Part shown: one piece after another, positions 32,891-44,130 of the stretch
Layout of the letters: each line of letters begins with the position of its first letter
How positions within the stretch are numbered: position 1 is the first letter of the stretch
DNA from: Fremontodendron californicum
Taxonomy: Eukaryota; Streptophyta; Magnoliopsida; Malvales; Malvaceae
NCBI GenBank assembly: GCA_030761205.1
Contig: JAULJL010000024.1
Span: 14,063,122-14,127,121 of the forward strand
Length of the DNA: 64,000 bases
Reading direction: 5' to 3'
Program-made: the position numbers and the translations under genes
The notes under the pieces: model-generated
What the model was told of the DNA's origin: nothing
What the model saw: only the letters and a program-made list of their open reading frames with translations
Databases searched by the model: none

Positions 32891-34371
32891 TGTCGCAACT
32901 TAAAAAATAACCATAACAATAACAGTAAGGTCTCATCGCAAGATTTTATTATTCGTTTTCCTTAGGCGTGACATTAAAAAAAATGAGGAAAAGTCGACTT
33001 AATTCCTCTTAGAAAAAGAAGGTGTCGATACGTGATCCCGAATCGCAAGGGACCCGTTCGAGTGAAGGGGAACGAAATCAGAGGAAAAGAAGACTTAATT
33101 TCTCTAGATTGAAATAAAAGGCCGAGGGTATGAAAACGGCCTCGTAAAAAGACATGGAGTCGCCACCAATCTTTTTTAGCTAGGTGTGATCGGCCACCTA
33201 TTAAAACCGGTTTTATAAAACATTTTAAAATTAATTAAAACATTTTTAAAACCAATTTCAAGTTTGCGTTATAAACCAGAGAAATCAAAGAAGCAGGTTT
33301 GGGAGTCGGTTACGTGCGGGGAAGGATTAGCACCCCCACAACGCCCGTATAAATCGGTACCTTATTAATCGTGTGTTATCTCCAGTCTCGGTAAAAAGTT
33401 GCTTTTTAATTCAGTATTTCAAGTTAATTCCCAATTTTAAGAAAAATAATTCCATTTTTAATTGAAAATGATCCAGAATTTATTAATTCAAAATTTTCCT
33501 ATATTCCCCGACAAAATCGACAAAATATAGAAATTTTTATTCATTTGAAAAACCTTCCGAATCATTCTCATTTTTTTTTTGAAAGAAAGATATTCCTTTA
33601 TTAATGATAATTGATGATATTCCCTCTAGCAAACCCGGTAGAGAACTCATGAATTATTTTAATTCTAGAATATCTTTATTTTTTTATTGAAAATCATTAT
33701 CTTTTTCAAAACATTTAAAAATATGAACATGAACATGTATGACATAAATAAAATGACATGGCAAATCTATATAATATAATGCAACCTAAATGATATGACA
33801 TAATTCAAATGACATAGTATATTCTAGGTAAAATGAAAAAAATCCTAAGTATCATGGTATATTCTAAATGAGATAAAATGATTTAAATGACATGGCAATT
33901 CTAAATGATATGGCATATTTTAAATAACATGGCATGTTATAAACAAAATAACCTAAATGACATGGAATATGATCTAAATGACAAGAAATGACGTGGAATT
34001 AAAATAATGCTAACATATAATATGCATGAAAATGAAAATAAAAATAATAATGCATGAACATAGTATATACTAAACAATATGACAAAAATAACTAACTAAA
34101 AAACATAGGATATCATGAAACATTCAAAATCATATGGCAAACAAATATAAGATCATAAAATATGAATTAAAATAATAATAATATCATGGAAAATATCATA
34201 GTAAAAATCACACATTTAAATAAAATGCATGAACATGGAAAATGCAATGCATGAAAATGTATTTTTTCCTTTAATTAAAGAAATCCGTATATCTAAAAAG
34301 ATATCCAGCTACCTTAGAAAAATATGTCAAATTAGATTTTCTAAAAAACAAAACTTTGTGATTGTTTGAAA
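32891..34371 (-). repeat. Ogre-D 3' LTR, truncated (1.48 kb of 5.9 kb)
   Basis: Collinear with 44133-45601 of the 5' LTR, with a few per cent differences by eye. Includes the U5 hairpin (33315-33340) and primer-site-like GAGTCGCCA (33157-33165). The match ends after TGTTTGAAA, and integrase sequence begins at once. Confidence 0.9.
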
Positions 34372-34859
34372 TGGGGTAATCGGTCCAATCATATCCATTC
34401 CCTACATTGAAAACGGCCATGGTGCGGTCATGACATGCAATGGCGATGGCGACACATGAATCTTATCTGCATAGATCTGGCATTTATGTCACTTTCGGGA
34501 ATAACTGATACAATCTCCTTCCATCGTCAGCCAATAATACCCTGCCCTCATAATCTGCTTCGCAAGCATGTAACCATTAGCATGGGTGCCACATATCCCT
34601 TCATGGACTTCCTCTATGATTCTTCGAGCTTCGGCAGACCCGACACATCTCAATAGGACTTGATCTTTCCCTTTCTTCTAGAGAATCTCGCCATCTAGAA
34701 CAAAACCCATTGCTAGCCTTCTCGGAGTCCTCTTGTCATTCTCTGTTGCCTGTTCTGGATACTGTTGACTCTTGATGTACTGCAAGATGTTGTTATACCA
34801 AGGGAGACCATCTACTTCTTCTCCAATACTCAAACAGTGGGCAGGAGACTCATATATGT
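34372..34859 (-). pseudogene. pol (INT): Ogre-D integrase, N-terminal part only
   Basis: Read on the minus strand, a linker and the HHCC zinc-binding region (about 34435-34600) precede the first catalytic Asp block (MDMIGPITP), which ends at the deletion. The second Asp, the Glu and the C-terminal domain are absent. A stop at 34678-34680 also breaks the frame. The protein is close to Ogre-A integrase over the shared part. It could not catalyse integration. Confidence 0.88.
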
Positions 34860-35498
34860 TCATCTTGATCGGCACAACTTTCGTCCTTCATTCACTTTAA
34901 ACAATGATGACAAAGTAGCCAGAGCATCTGCCATCCGATTTTTTTCTCGGGGAAAGTAATTGAAACTTACTTCTTCAAACTCCTCCAATAAACTCAATAT
35001 GAGTTCTCGGTCTCGAATTAGCTTTGTATCCTGGGTTTCCCATTCTCTGCGCAATTGATATATCACTAAAGCGGAGTCTCCAAAAACCTCCAATTTCTTG
35101 ATCTTTCTATCTACAGCAACACGAAGGGCCATAGTATATGCCTCATACTCAGCCGTATTGTTTGTACAATCAAAATCCAATCTAGTGGTGAAGGGATAAT
35201 AACCTTCTTTTGGGGATATGAGAACTGCACCGATTCCGTTCCCCATGGCATTGGATGCCCCGTCAAAGTACATCTTCCATACTTTCTTCTTCAAGGGAAC
35301 CTCATCCACTTGCGAAACATACATCAAATCTTCATCTGGGAAATCAAAGTTCAACGGTTCATAATCTTCCACTGCCCGACTTGCTAAGAATTCAGCCACT
35401 GCACTGCCCTTGATAGCTTCCTAACTCACATATACAATGTCCTATTCTGACAACAAAACCTGCCATCTTTCCATCCTCCCTGACAAAGAAGGTGCTTC
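34860..35498 (-). pseudogene. pol (aRNH): Ogre-D second (archaeal-type) RNase H
   Basis: This is the better-kept copy of the extra RNase H. An open frame from 35399 to 34860 runs from linker (ASRAVEDYEPLNFDF) through MYFDGAS (first catalytic Asp), NNTAEYEA (Glu), GDSALVI (Asp) and a final NRMADALA block. Stops at about 35400-35500 separate it from the RT-RNase H part. The order RT, RNase H, archaeal-type RNase H, integrase is diagnostic of Tat elements. A role in cleaning up RNA primers is inferred from the family. Confidence 0.87.
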
Positions 35499-37013
35499 CT
35501 ATATGTACTTGATTGGATCTAGCTTGGCGATCAACCACGTCGTGTTGTACAGCATGTACTGTCCGAGTCTCCGAGCAGTCCAAGATACGGCACAGCACAA
35601 CTTTTCTACCGACGAATATTTCAACTCATAATCTATGAATTTCTTGCTAAGATAGTAAACCGCCTGTTCTTTCTTTCCAGTCTCATCAAGCTGCCCCAAA
35701 ACACAACCCATGGATCTCTCAAATACGGATAGATACAATATCATCGATTTATCTGGAGCCGGTGGCATTAAGACTAGTGGGTTTGATAGATAATGCTTAA
35801 CCTTTTCAAAAGCAATCTGACACCCTTCATCTCACTCTCCTGGATCACATTTTCGAAGTAACTTGAATATTGGATCACATTTATCGGTTAACTGAGAAAA
35901 AAACCGAGCAATGTAATTCAATCTCTCCAAAAAACCTCTTACTTCTTTTTGAGTACGTGGAGATGGAAAATTTTAGATGGCCTTCACTTTGTCCGGATCA
36001 ATCTCAATTCCCCTTTTGCTAACAACAAAACCCAACAATTTCCCCGAAGTGACTTCAAAAATGCATTTTGCCGGGTTTAGCTTGAGTTGAAACTTTCTTA
36101 GTATTTCAAAGAGTTTTCTAAGATTCGCAATATGCTCCTCATATCCTTGTGACTTTGCAATCATATCATCAACATAAACCTCAATTCCCTTATGCATCAT
36201 GTCATGAAACAAGGTCACCATGGCTCTCTGATACGTTGCCCCAGCATTCTTCAACCCAAACGGCATTACCTTGTAGCAAAATGTTCCCCATATTGTAACA
36301 AATGTGGTTTTCTCCATATCTTCCGGTGCCATCTTAATCTGATTATACCCCGAGAATCCGTCCATGAAAGAAAACTAGGAACTGTTCGCCGTATTATCCA
36401 CCAAAGTATCAATATGAGGCAAAGGGAAATTATCTTTGGGACTGGCCTTGTTCAAATCTCGGTAATCGATGCACATACGTACCTTGCCATCCTTCTTTGG
36501 TATTGGAACAATGTTTGCCACCCATTCAGGATATTTTGCCACCTCTAAGAATCCAGCATCAAACTGCCTCTTCACCTCCTCTTTTACCTTTAACAGCATG
36601 TCCGGCCTCATTCTTCTCAACTTTTGCTGAATTGGCTTGCACTCTGGCCTTAATGGGAGCTTATGAACCACAATGTCTGGATCCAAACCCGGCATGTCTT
36701 GGTATGACCATGCAAATACATCTACATATTCCCGGAGCAAGGCTATGACTTCACCCTTTATTGATGACAACAATGTAGTCTCGATTTTAACCTCTTTTAT
36801 CTCTTCACTACTTCCCAAATTCAACAATTCAAATAACACCTCATGAGGAAGTACTTGTTTTTTTTTTTGTGTTCTATTTTTCTTAATAAGTCCGGAGATA
36901 GACCATAATCCTCAATATCTTCGTCGGCCTCAAAATCACCCGTGCAAATGGGCCTCTTAAAATCAATTTCAGAATTACTGATAGGAAGGTCCTCATATTC
37001 CGTATATGTGCAC
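35499..37013 (-). pseudogene. pol (RT/RNH): Ogre-D reverse transcriptase and first RNase H
   Basis: The frame opens at the intron acceptor (37013). After an acidic linker, a shift near 36830 and RT from about 36780, motifs CIDYRDLNKA, GFSGYNQIK and PFGLKNAGATYQ are clear. The catalytic YVDD is at 36165-36176. A TAG near 36375 (within the NSS-FSF segment), a TAA/TAG near 35973 and further stops to 35770 interrupt the frame. The degenerate first RNase H reads at 35768-35499. Sequence is close to Ogre-A throughout. Confidence 0.9.
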
Positions 37014-37230
37014 CTGTAAATAGGTGGAGAAGAAACAATATAGGAAAACATATATAATACAATGGAAGCAAAATAAATTGCATAAATGAAAGAATATGGA
37101 CACATCAATATGAAGGAAATGCATCATGTTTGTTATTTGTTGGATGAAAAGTTTTAGACAAAAGCCCATTACAAAAGAAATTCTTAATATTTTCGGGCAA
37201 AGATATTTAAGATTTGTTTAAAAGCATTAC
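37014..37230 (-). other. Ogre-D intron
   Basis: On the minus strand the donor is GTAATG at 37230, and the acceptor is TTTCTTCTCCACCTATTTACAG ending at 37014. Splicing joins a codon split two plus one, the same phase as in Ogre-A. Confidence 0.82.
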
Positions 37231-38560
37231 ATTGGAGTAGACCTAAAAACTATGGGTAGCTCGGTTGCGCTCCAATTGGTCTGTCTATATCCTGGTGGAC
37301 AAGGTCGCACCATCCAATTAGCATTCTAACTTTCAATTCTTTCTTCCCCAGTCGTGCAGATCTCCATATCATACATCTGCTCATCCCTATTCACCTGGAA
37401 TCTCTCGAAGGCTTGCTCTATCATTACGAGCAAATCATCAGAATTCTTTTCTCCGAACAAAGAACCGGCTGAGCAAAAGCTGTGAATGATAGGTGGGAAT
37501 GTCATAGGCTCCCATTCAATATCCATACCCGCAAGACGGGCCATCCTCCTTTGTCAGTTCCTTTCAACTTGTTTCCTTTTCTCATGGGCCTTCGGAAGTT
37601 ACCCTAGGCCAAATCGATCTTTCTTTCCTATTACTTCGATTGCTCGAGCCATCCCCTGAAGATATTTCTCGAGACCTTTTCCAGCCCTGCAGCCTTTTCC
37701 CACGGTAGTTCTTACCCCCAGCCTTGTGTTCTTGGACAGCCTCGGTTTTGGAATTTTTCATCCTTCAGTGACGAAAACTGCATTTATGAATTCCAAAGAC
37801 CGAAAAGAACATTCTACAACATCTTCATTGGGTTCAATATAAGGATATTCAGTAGATGCAAACGCTATTATGTCCTCTTCTCCTGATACAGTAACTAAAT
37901 GCCCCTCTATTACAAATTTTAGCTTTTGATGGAGAGACGAAGGTACAGCCCCTGCTGAATGTATCCACGGCCTTCCCAACAGGCAATCATAGGATGGATT
38001 AATATCCATGACCTGAAAGTTCACTGTATAGGTACATAGGCCTATCTCCAGAGAAACCTTAATAGTTCCCATCACATATCTCCTGGTACCATTAAAGGCT
38101 CTGACCACCGTGCAGCTTGACAGCGTATAAGAAATATCCACTGGTAGTTTGGATAAGGTTGCCAAGGGCATCACATTTAATGAAGAACCATTATCCAAAA
38201 TGACCCTTGGTAATATGTGCCCTTTACAAGTGGTATTTATGTGGAGAGATTTTGTTGACCTAATACCATTGGGTGGTATCTTCTCATAACTGAAATATAT
38301 ATGGTCATCTGCCGCGATGTTTCCCACCAGCCTGTCTAATTTTTCTATCGATATATTGTTAGCCACGTATGCCTGATTCAACACTCTCAACAGGGCATTT
38401 TTGTGTGGCTCTGAGTTCAAAAGCAAAGATAAGATTGAAATTCTAGCTAGTTGAGTTGCAGTTGCTCAACCACGCTATACTCATTGTGCTTTATGAATTT
38501 TCAGAACTCGCAGGTTTCTTTTTCACTCACCTGCTCATTTATTCTGTTAACCAAGGCTGA
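37231..38560 (-). pseudogene. pro: Ogre-D aspartic protease with G-patch-like tail
   Basis: A 222-codon frame (38426-37758) contains the active-site triad Asp-Asn-Gly, with the Asp codon at 38193-38195 and Gly kept, followed by the flap and a CLLGRPW block. After a shift the glycine-rich KGL.K..QGMARA...RFGLG block (about 37700-37600) resembles a G-patch domain. The tail frame 37544-37326 leads toward the intron, with one TAG near 37326 before the donor. Apart from these breaks it is the better protease of the two Ogre copies. Confidence 0.85.
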
Positions 38561-38568
38561 TCCCCTTT

Positions 38569-40992
38569 CTATTTCTTTTGACAAATCCATCTCAAATGGA
38601 TTGGTTCAGCTACTTTCTTCCCTTTGTCTGCTCCTCTATGTTTCCTTGTAAACCCCTGTTCGACAGCCTCAGGAGCATAACACCTTTCGTTTCGTGTTAA
38701 GTGCCCCACACCTGTGGTATCCTGCTGACTCGAAAACCCAGGCATAAGCATGATAGAGTCGTATTTTCATGGTGTGCAGCTTTGTTTTCCTTGTATGGAA
38801 AGGAAACAGGCAGATCAATGATTAACTTAGGCGCATTTTCCTCAATGAATGGCATACCTTTATCCTCTGGTTCATCATAATAAATGATCAAGGGTCTTCT
38901 TATTCCGTAGCCAGCTGCATTCTTAATAACCTGTATTTTCTCTTTTGTCTTTTCGTAAAACTGGGCCTCCCTATCATCCATCATCTTTTGGACTTTAGCC
39001 AAAAAGTCCCCGTAGTCTTGTATGACATGAACTCCACACTTATGAAACGGGCACCAATTCTGGACCCTTTTTGCTACCATTTTTAAACTGTCCGCATCTC
39101 GCACCATTCCTGCCTTGACCATCTCGACCCAGACTGTCAACATTGGAGTCTTGACTTCCCTGACGTCCCTTTGTACCCTTATGACTTCCCCTGTCCATAC
39201 TGCATGTACCCGATTCCCCGCATGATCTGGCAATGGATTCCCCACTACATTTTGCCCACTCTTTGCCCCAAACTTCATAACTCCGGCATTGATCAGGCTT
39301 TGGACTTTCTTTTTAAAGGCCAGACAATCTTTAATCGAAAGTCCTTGAATTCCTGCGTGGTATGCGCAGTTAGTATTTGCATTGTACCACCTTGGATATG
39401 GAGGTGTCAGAGGTTTGAGGTACACGGGTGCAACAAGTTGACCCTGCAATAGTTTGGGATATAGCTCACTATAGGTGGTAGGAATCGGATCAAATTGGGG
39501 TTTTTGATCGTTCCTTGGTGAACGTTGGTCATTGCACCCGGCTCCCTGAGTGCTTGGGACAGTGTTTCGAGGAAGGTTTATTTGTGGGGATATGCTAGTT
39601 GGAAACGGCTGTTGTGGTATATTGGTGTAAGGGAAGGGAAGGGATTTCAGGTAAGGTGATTCACATTGGGGTAATAAGGACTATACCTCAGGTAAGGTGT
39701 GTAGGGTGTAGGAGGTGCATAAGATGTGGCAAGAGTATAGGGCCTTGGTGGTGTATGTGGTGTGGGAGGTACATATGGGTATTGGTTGATACTAACTACA
39801 TGGGTCTCTTTTTTCTTCCTGGCAGGGAATACCTTTTTCGAAATAAAAGGCTCACCTCCTTCCATTTCCCATTCTTAATGGCCGACTCTATCATCTCCCT
39901 AGATTTTACCATGTTTGCAAAGTCCTTGGTGGCACTCCCTACCAATTTGTCATAATATGGTGCTTTCAAAGTGTTGATGAAAAGCATTGTGGTTTCTTTG
40001 CTAGTTAAAGGGGGTTGCACCTGTGTGGCCAGATCCCTCTACCTTTGCGAGTATTCTTTGAAACTTTCATTGGTCATCTTTTCCATGTTCTGTAGTGACA
40101 ACCTATCAGGTACCATGTCAGACACATGCTTATAATATTCCATGAAAGCCCTGGCTAAATCTGTCCATCAACGAATCTTGGTATGACTCAGTTGATTGTA
40201 CCATCGAGTTACTGGCCCTGTCAAGCTATCTTGGAAACAATGGATAAGCAATTTCTCATTATCATCATGCCCCGTCATCCTTCTGCAGTACATGGTCAGA
40301 TGTGCTGATGGGTTGGTAGTCCCATTATACTTTTCAAAGTCTAGTACTTTGAACTTTGGGAGAGTTACTAGATCGTGTACTAAGCTTATTTCTTTGGCAT
40401 CTAGACTGCCAAATAACTCTGCCCCTTCAACGGCCCTCAGCCTCTCCTCCAGGAGTTGATATTTTTTTTGCGAATTTGCCATTTCGACCCTCTTCAGCTC
40501 TGTCATCTTTGCTTTTTCCTTTTCAGCTAGTTTCTCAAAGTCGGGAACGTTAACATCATTTAGGTCAGCTCCCACATTACCCTTTTCGGGAACATAGTTC
40601 TGTTTCTCCGCAGCTGGCTGGATGTAAACATAGGATGCTGCCCCAATTGGCACCTTTTGGCCCTTTTGATGTATGTTTTCAGGCTAATCCTCTTCAACTA
40701 CCACCCTTTTTTCGGTGATCAAATTCTCTCCCGGCCCTTTTTTCTTCGTCATGGCACTCATCATTTCCATGAGTTTAGTTATATGTTCTCCGGACTCCTC
40801 CTGAGATTTAGCTAACTGTTCCTGCAGTTCTCTCAGAGTTCTTTCCATTCTTTCAATTCTAGCAAGCTGATCGTTTTTCATAGCTCTAGCTTGAGATCGA
40901 GTATTGTAAGGGTGCCAAAAATCCGTTTCTTTTTTAGTGCAACCAGTTGTACCTTTAGTTTTTGAAAACCATGAATTAGAAATTATTGACAC
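38569..40992 (-). pseudogene. gag: Ogre-D gag
   Basis: It starts at 40992 with a Ser/Lys-rich N-terminus and a coiled-coil-like Glu/Gln-rich segment (ARIERMERTLRELQEQLAKS). A TAG at 40684-40686, a TGA at 40168-40170 and a TAG at 40039-40041 are in the same frame, so point mutations rather than indels break the first half. The core spans about 40500-39800. A Pro/Tyr-rich stretch follows at 39850-39660. The zinc-knuckle-like motif near 39370-39325 has lost its second His (Leu instead). A linker runs to about 38569. It gives the full-length model for the partial Ogre-A gag. Confidence 0.88.
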
Positions 40993-41409
40993 ATCTTTTT
41001 TATGTTTTATAAAAAATGTATGAATGAATATATGACTAAATGTGAATTAATGAATCAAATAAAATGGATATGTACATGATTACGTATATGAATACGAAAG
41101 AATAAATGAATGAACAAGTGAAATGAACAAATAAGTGTTTAAGTGTATGAATATGAATAAATGAACAAGTAAAAGGAATAAATAAGTGGTTAAGTGTATA
41201 AACGAATTTCAAAAATGAATGATTATAAATATGAGTATGTACAAATGAACAAACAAACTATATAAAATATGAATGCATTTGAATATATTGGCCCAGGGAT
41301 AATTTCAACCGAACGATCTTTCATTGATTTCCTGGAACTAAATACATCATAGATAGAATAAAAAGATCACTGCCTAAGATAAATCCGTAATTCACCTTCC
41401 AAAGTGCTA
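40993..41409 (-). other. Spacer between ORF1 and gag of Ogre-D
   Basis: A-rich, with degenerate AATGAACAAATAAGTG-like repeats at about 41030-41280. No gene. Confidence 0.65.
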
Positions 41410-43166
41410 TTACAAAATTAGTCCTATAGTGACTTCCTCGGATCTTGGACTTTCTTTCATAGTCTCCTTTTGATTGCCCTGCTCTTCAATCTGACCCCTA
41501 CCGTGTAAGCTTTCCTTAGCTTGCTTCTCCAGTTGATTGGCTCGGGCTTCCTCATGCTTCGCTCTCTCTTTCCAGTAACTATTCTTCTTCTTGAGGTTTT
41601 TGACCTCATGTTCCCATTCCCCGGAAGTCTTGAGAGTCCCCTCAAACCTGAGCTCAAAACGGTACCTCCTGTTCTCCAAATGTAATTCCCGAAGATCGCC
41701 CTTAGCAGTGTCCCTTTGTCTCTTGATCTTTTCCTTTTCTCTTTCTCGAGCTGATTCCCTATTTTTCATGTCCTCAATCTCTTCTTGCAGTCGGGCAATC
41801 TCCTTGCTCATCTGGGCCTTTTCTTTTTCAAATTCCGCCCTTGCGATTTCTAACTCAGATGGCATTTCCCTCGGTGGTGGATTCATGAACTGGACCTCTT
41901 CCCCATCTGATGTCAACAACCTATCATTAACCCTTAATTCCCTCCATACCAGGCAATCAGGTGTGACGATGTCGGCATATCTGGCCACTTTTATCCGATG
42001 AGTTTTCTTCCAAGCTTCAACACTTCCCGCACCTTTCCATAATATTCGTCTTCCCCATAAGTGAACTCTGATGATCCTAGATTCTGAGTCACGGGTGTGA
42101 ATTGCCGAGACTCAACCTGTCTTTGCACTAACAAAGGCCCATAACTCACAGACCTCCAAATTTCGAGTAGTGGAACTCCCGAGTTGTCCCCACATTTGCA
42201 CATAATCGGCATAGGAACCATCCATGGAGCTCTCCAAGTCACCATCTCCCTTTTTAGATTCTGGAACATGTTGACCCATTTCTCTTCATCCCCGTCTTCA
42301 GGCCAATCATTTTGAAGGAATTCCCTAATCGAAACTAAAGACTTCATGTACTGTTTGAAAGAAACCTTTTCTATCTTCCAAAAGTGATTTTGAATCCAAA
42401 TATAAAGGAGTTGTACACACCCCTTGATTTTCCTTTGTCATGCCCTTTTACAAAAATTCAAAGATCGGATAGTTTCAGTTATGATGGTCGGAGATAGGTT
42501 GATCTTTTATTCCAAATTTTCAAAGAAATCAAATACGGCTATATCCATATGACCCAATATCTTCGGGAATATGATTAATCCGTAAATGGCTAGAGCGAAG
42601 ATGTCCCTGGCATTTTCTTTGTCGGAATAACCCAATATCAAGTGTTGGAGAGTTTCCCACGGAATGCATCCATTTTTCTGCTTTGTATCCACATGACTCT
42701 CAACCCATGTTGTATCCATTCCTGTGATCCTAGCCATATTCTTCTTAAAACTTGAAGGTTTCACTTCCTCATATACCCAATTAGGATTAGGACATTCAAT
42801 ACGTAACAGTGCTGAATATTCTTCTACCAGTGGTGTCATATCCTCCTTGTTAAAAGTGAAACATCTATAAACAGGATTCCAAAACTGTACCATAGCCTGA
42901 ATCAACCCACTATTGACCCAAATCGGAATTAAGAGTGCAATATCTCCATATTTCTAAGTGAAGACTTCTTTCTCTGATACATTCCACTGATTCCAAATGT
43001 CGATTAACCCTCGGAGATTATTCTGTCTAGAATCCACTTTGACCCTTTCCGGCAATACTGACACATAATCTTTCTTCAGGCAATCACCATCCTCCCTCTT
43101 ATTTTTTTCTGACCGTGCCCTGACTACTGCATGATCTTCTATCACTGAAATAACCTGACACTCCAT
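41410..43166 (-). pseudogene. Ogre ORF1 protein (function unknown), broken
   Basis: This is the extra ORF upstream of gag that marks Ogre elements. From ATG at 43166 a single frame continues through a TAG near 42954, a TAA near 42507 and a TGA near 42444 down to 41991. A one-base shift then leads to the frame 41988-41410. The N-terminal half has the character of the plant DUF7745 / plant-mobile-domain-like proteins (QAMVQFWNPVYRCFTF, then a PTIEEYS-like segment). The C-terminal half is strongly charged and predicted coiled coil (about residues 430-560 of the conceptual chain). Family assignment is from memory of sequence style and needs a profile search. Its role in the element is unknown. 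Confidence 0.75.
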
Positions 43167-44110
43167 GAAAGTCCTTTGGGTTGATGACTATCCCGAGGCA
43201 ATAAACTCCAAGTGTATTATGATGTTTATGATGCATGTCAAAGAAAAGAAAACAGAAAGAAATAAATTAGTAAAGAAAGGAATTCAAAAATATAACATAA
43301 ATAACAACATGCTTTAAAAAAATGTCCTAAAAATTTAAACAAAGTTTCGGCATTACGACGCCTTTGGGACAAAATAATAAATTTATTACAAGCGATATGA
43401 TGTTCGTTCATCATCACCCATTTTATAAAATCTAACATATAGAAATATGGTAAAAGGTTGGAAATGTTCCTCCATGTGTTCTTAAACTTCGAGTATCTAA
43501 CAGAAATCTGGCATTGCTTCGCCTAGGTTCACTATATGAAGGTGAATTGGTTCTAAGGCCCCGAATTGTTCCTCACTGTCGCCTGTGAAGGCTAGTAAGG
43601 CACCTCGATAAAAGTGGGTTCAATTTGTTAGAGTATATTTTCCTATGCTCGTACGGAGGATTATCACGAAGGCATTAGGTACTTTATATTCCGAAAGTGT
43701 TTCACTAGCCCATACGGAGGATCATCACGAAGGTGTAGTTACTTTACTCCCACTTAAAAGGACGAAACCCGGGTAGAGGATTCATGTTATGCAAATGCAA
43801 ATATAGTGTGTAAGGAGGAACAAAACAAACCTGTCACCACCTATTCTACACCCCTTATTCTAAGTACCCTACTAAAATCAAACAATGTAAAGCATCAGTC
43901 AAGCAAACATATAAATATACGCAACAAAATAACCAGAGAACAAATAATAATATGCATGCATATGAAGATGGACAAGTTTAAAACATTTTATTATTTTCAA
44001 AATTCTTTTTATTATTTTAAAAATATGGGAATTAAAATTAAATACCAATTAAACCAACAAAACCGAGACTTAGATAACACACGATTAATTCTAGGCCTAA
44101 CTCTCTAAAA
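43167..44110 (-). other. Ogre-D leader
   Basis: A non-coding stretch between primer site and ORF1. It holds a single copy of the leader block duplicated in Ogre-B (about 43460-43870) and, next to the primer site, the inverted copy of U5 (43991-44095). No gene. Confidence 0.75.
43991..44095 (+). repeat. Inverted copy of U5 in Ogre-D leader
   Basis: Read on the plus strand it runs ATTTTCAAAATTC, a T-rich stretch, GGGAATTAAAATTAAATACC, AACCGAGACTTAGATAACAC, ACGATTAATT. The U5 at 44602-44712 contains the same series in reverse complement. Confidence 0.78.
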
Positions 44111-44130
44111 TATCCCAGTGGAGTGGCCAA
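44111..44130 (-). other. Primer-binding site of Ogre-D (degenerate tRNA-Arg type)
   Basis: The minus strand reads TTGGCCACTCCACTGGGATA, two bases after the LTR end at 44133; it differs from the Ogre-B site at a few positions. Confidence 0.8.
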
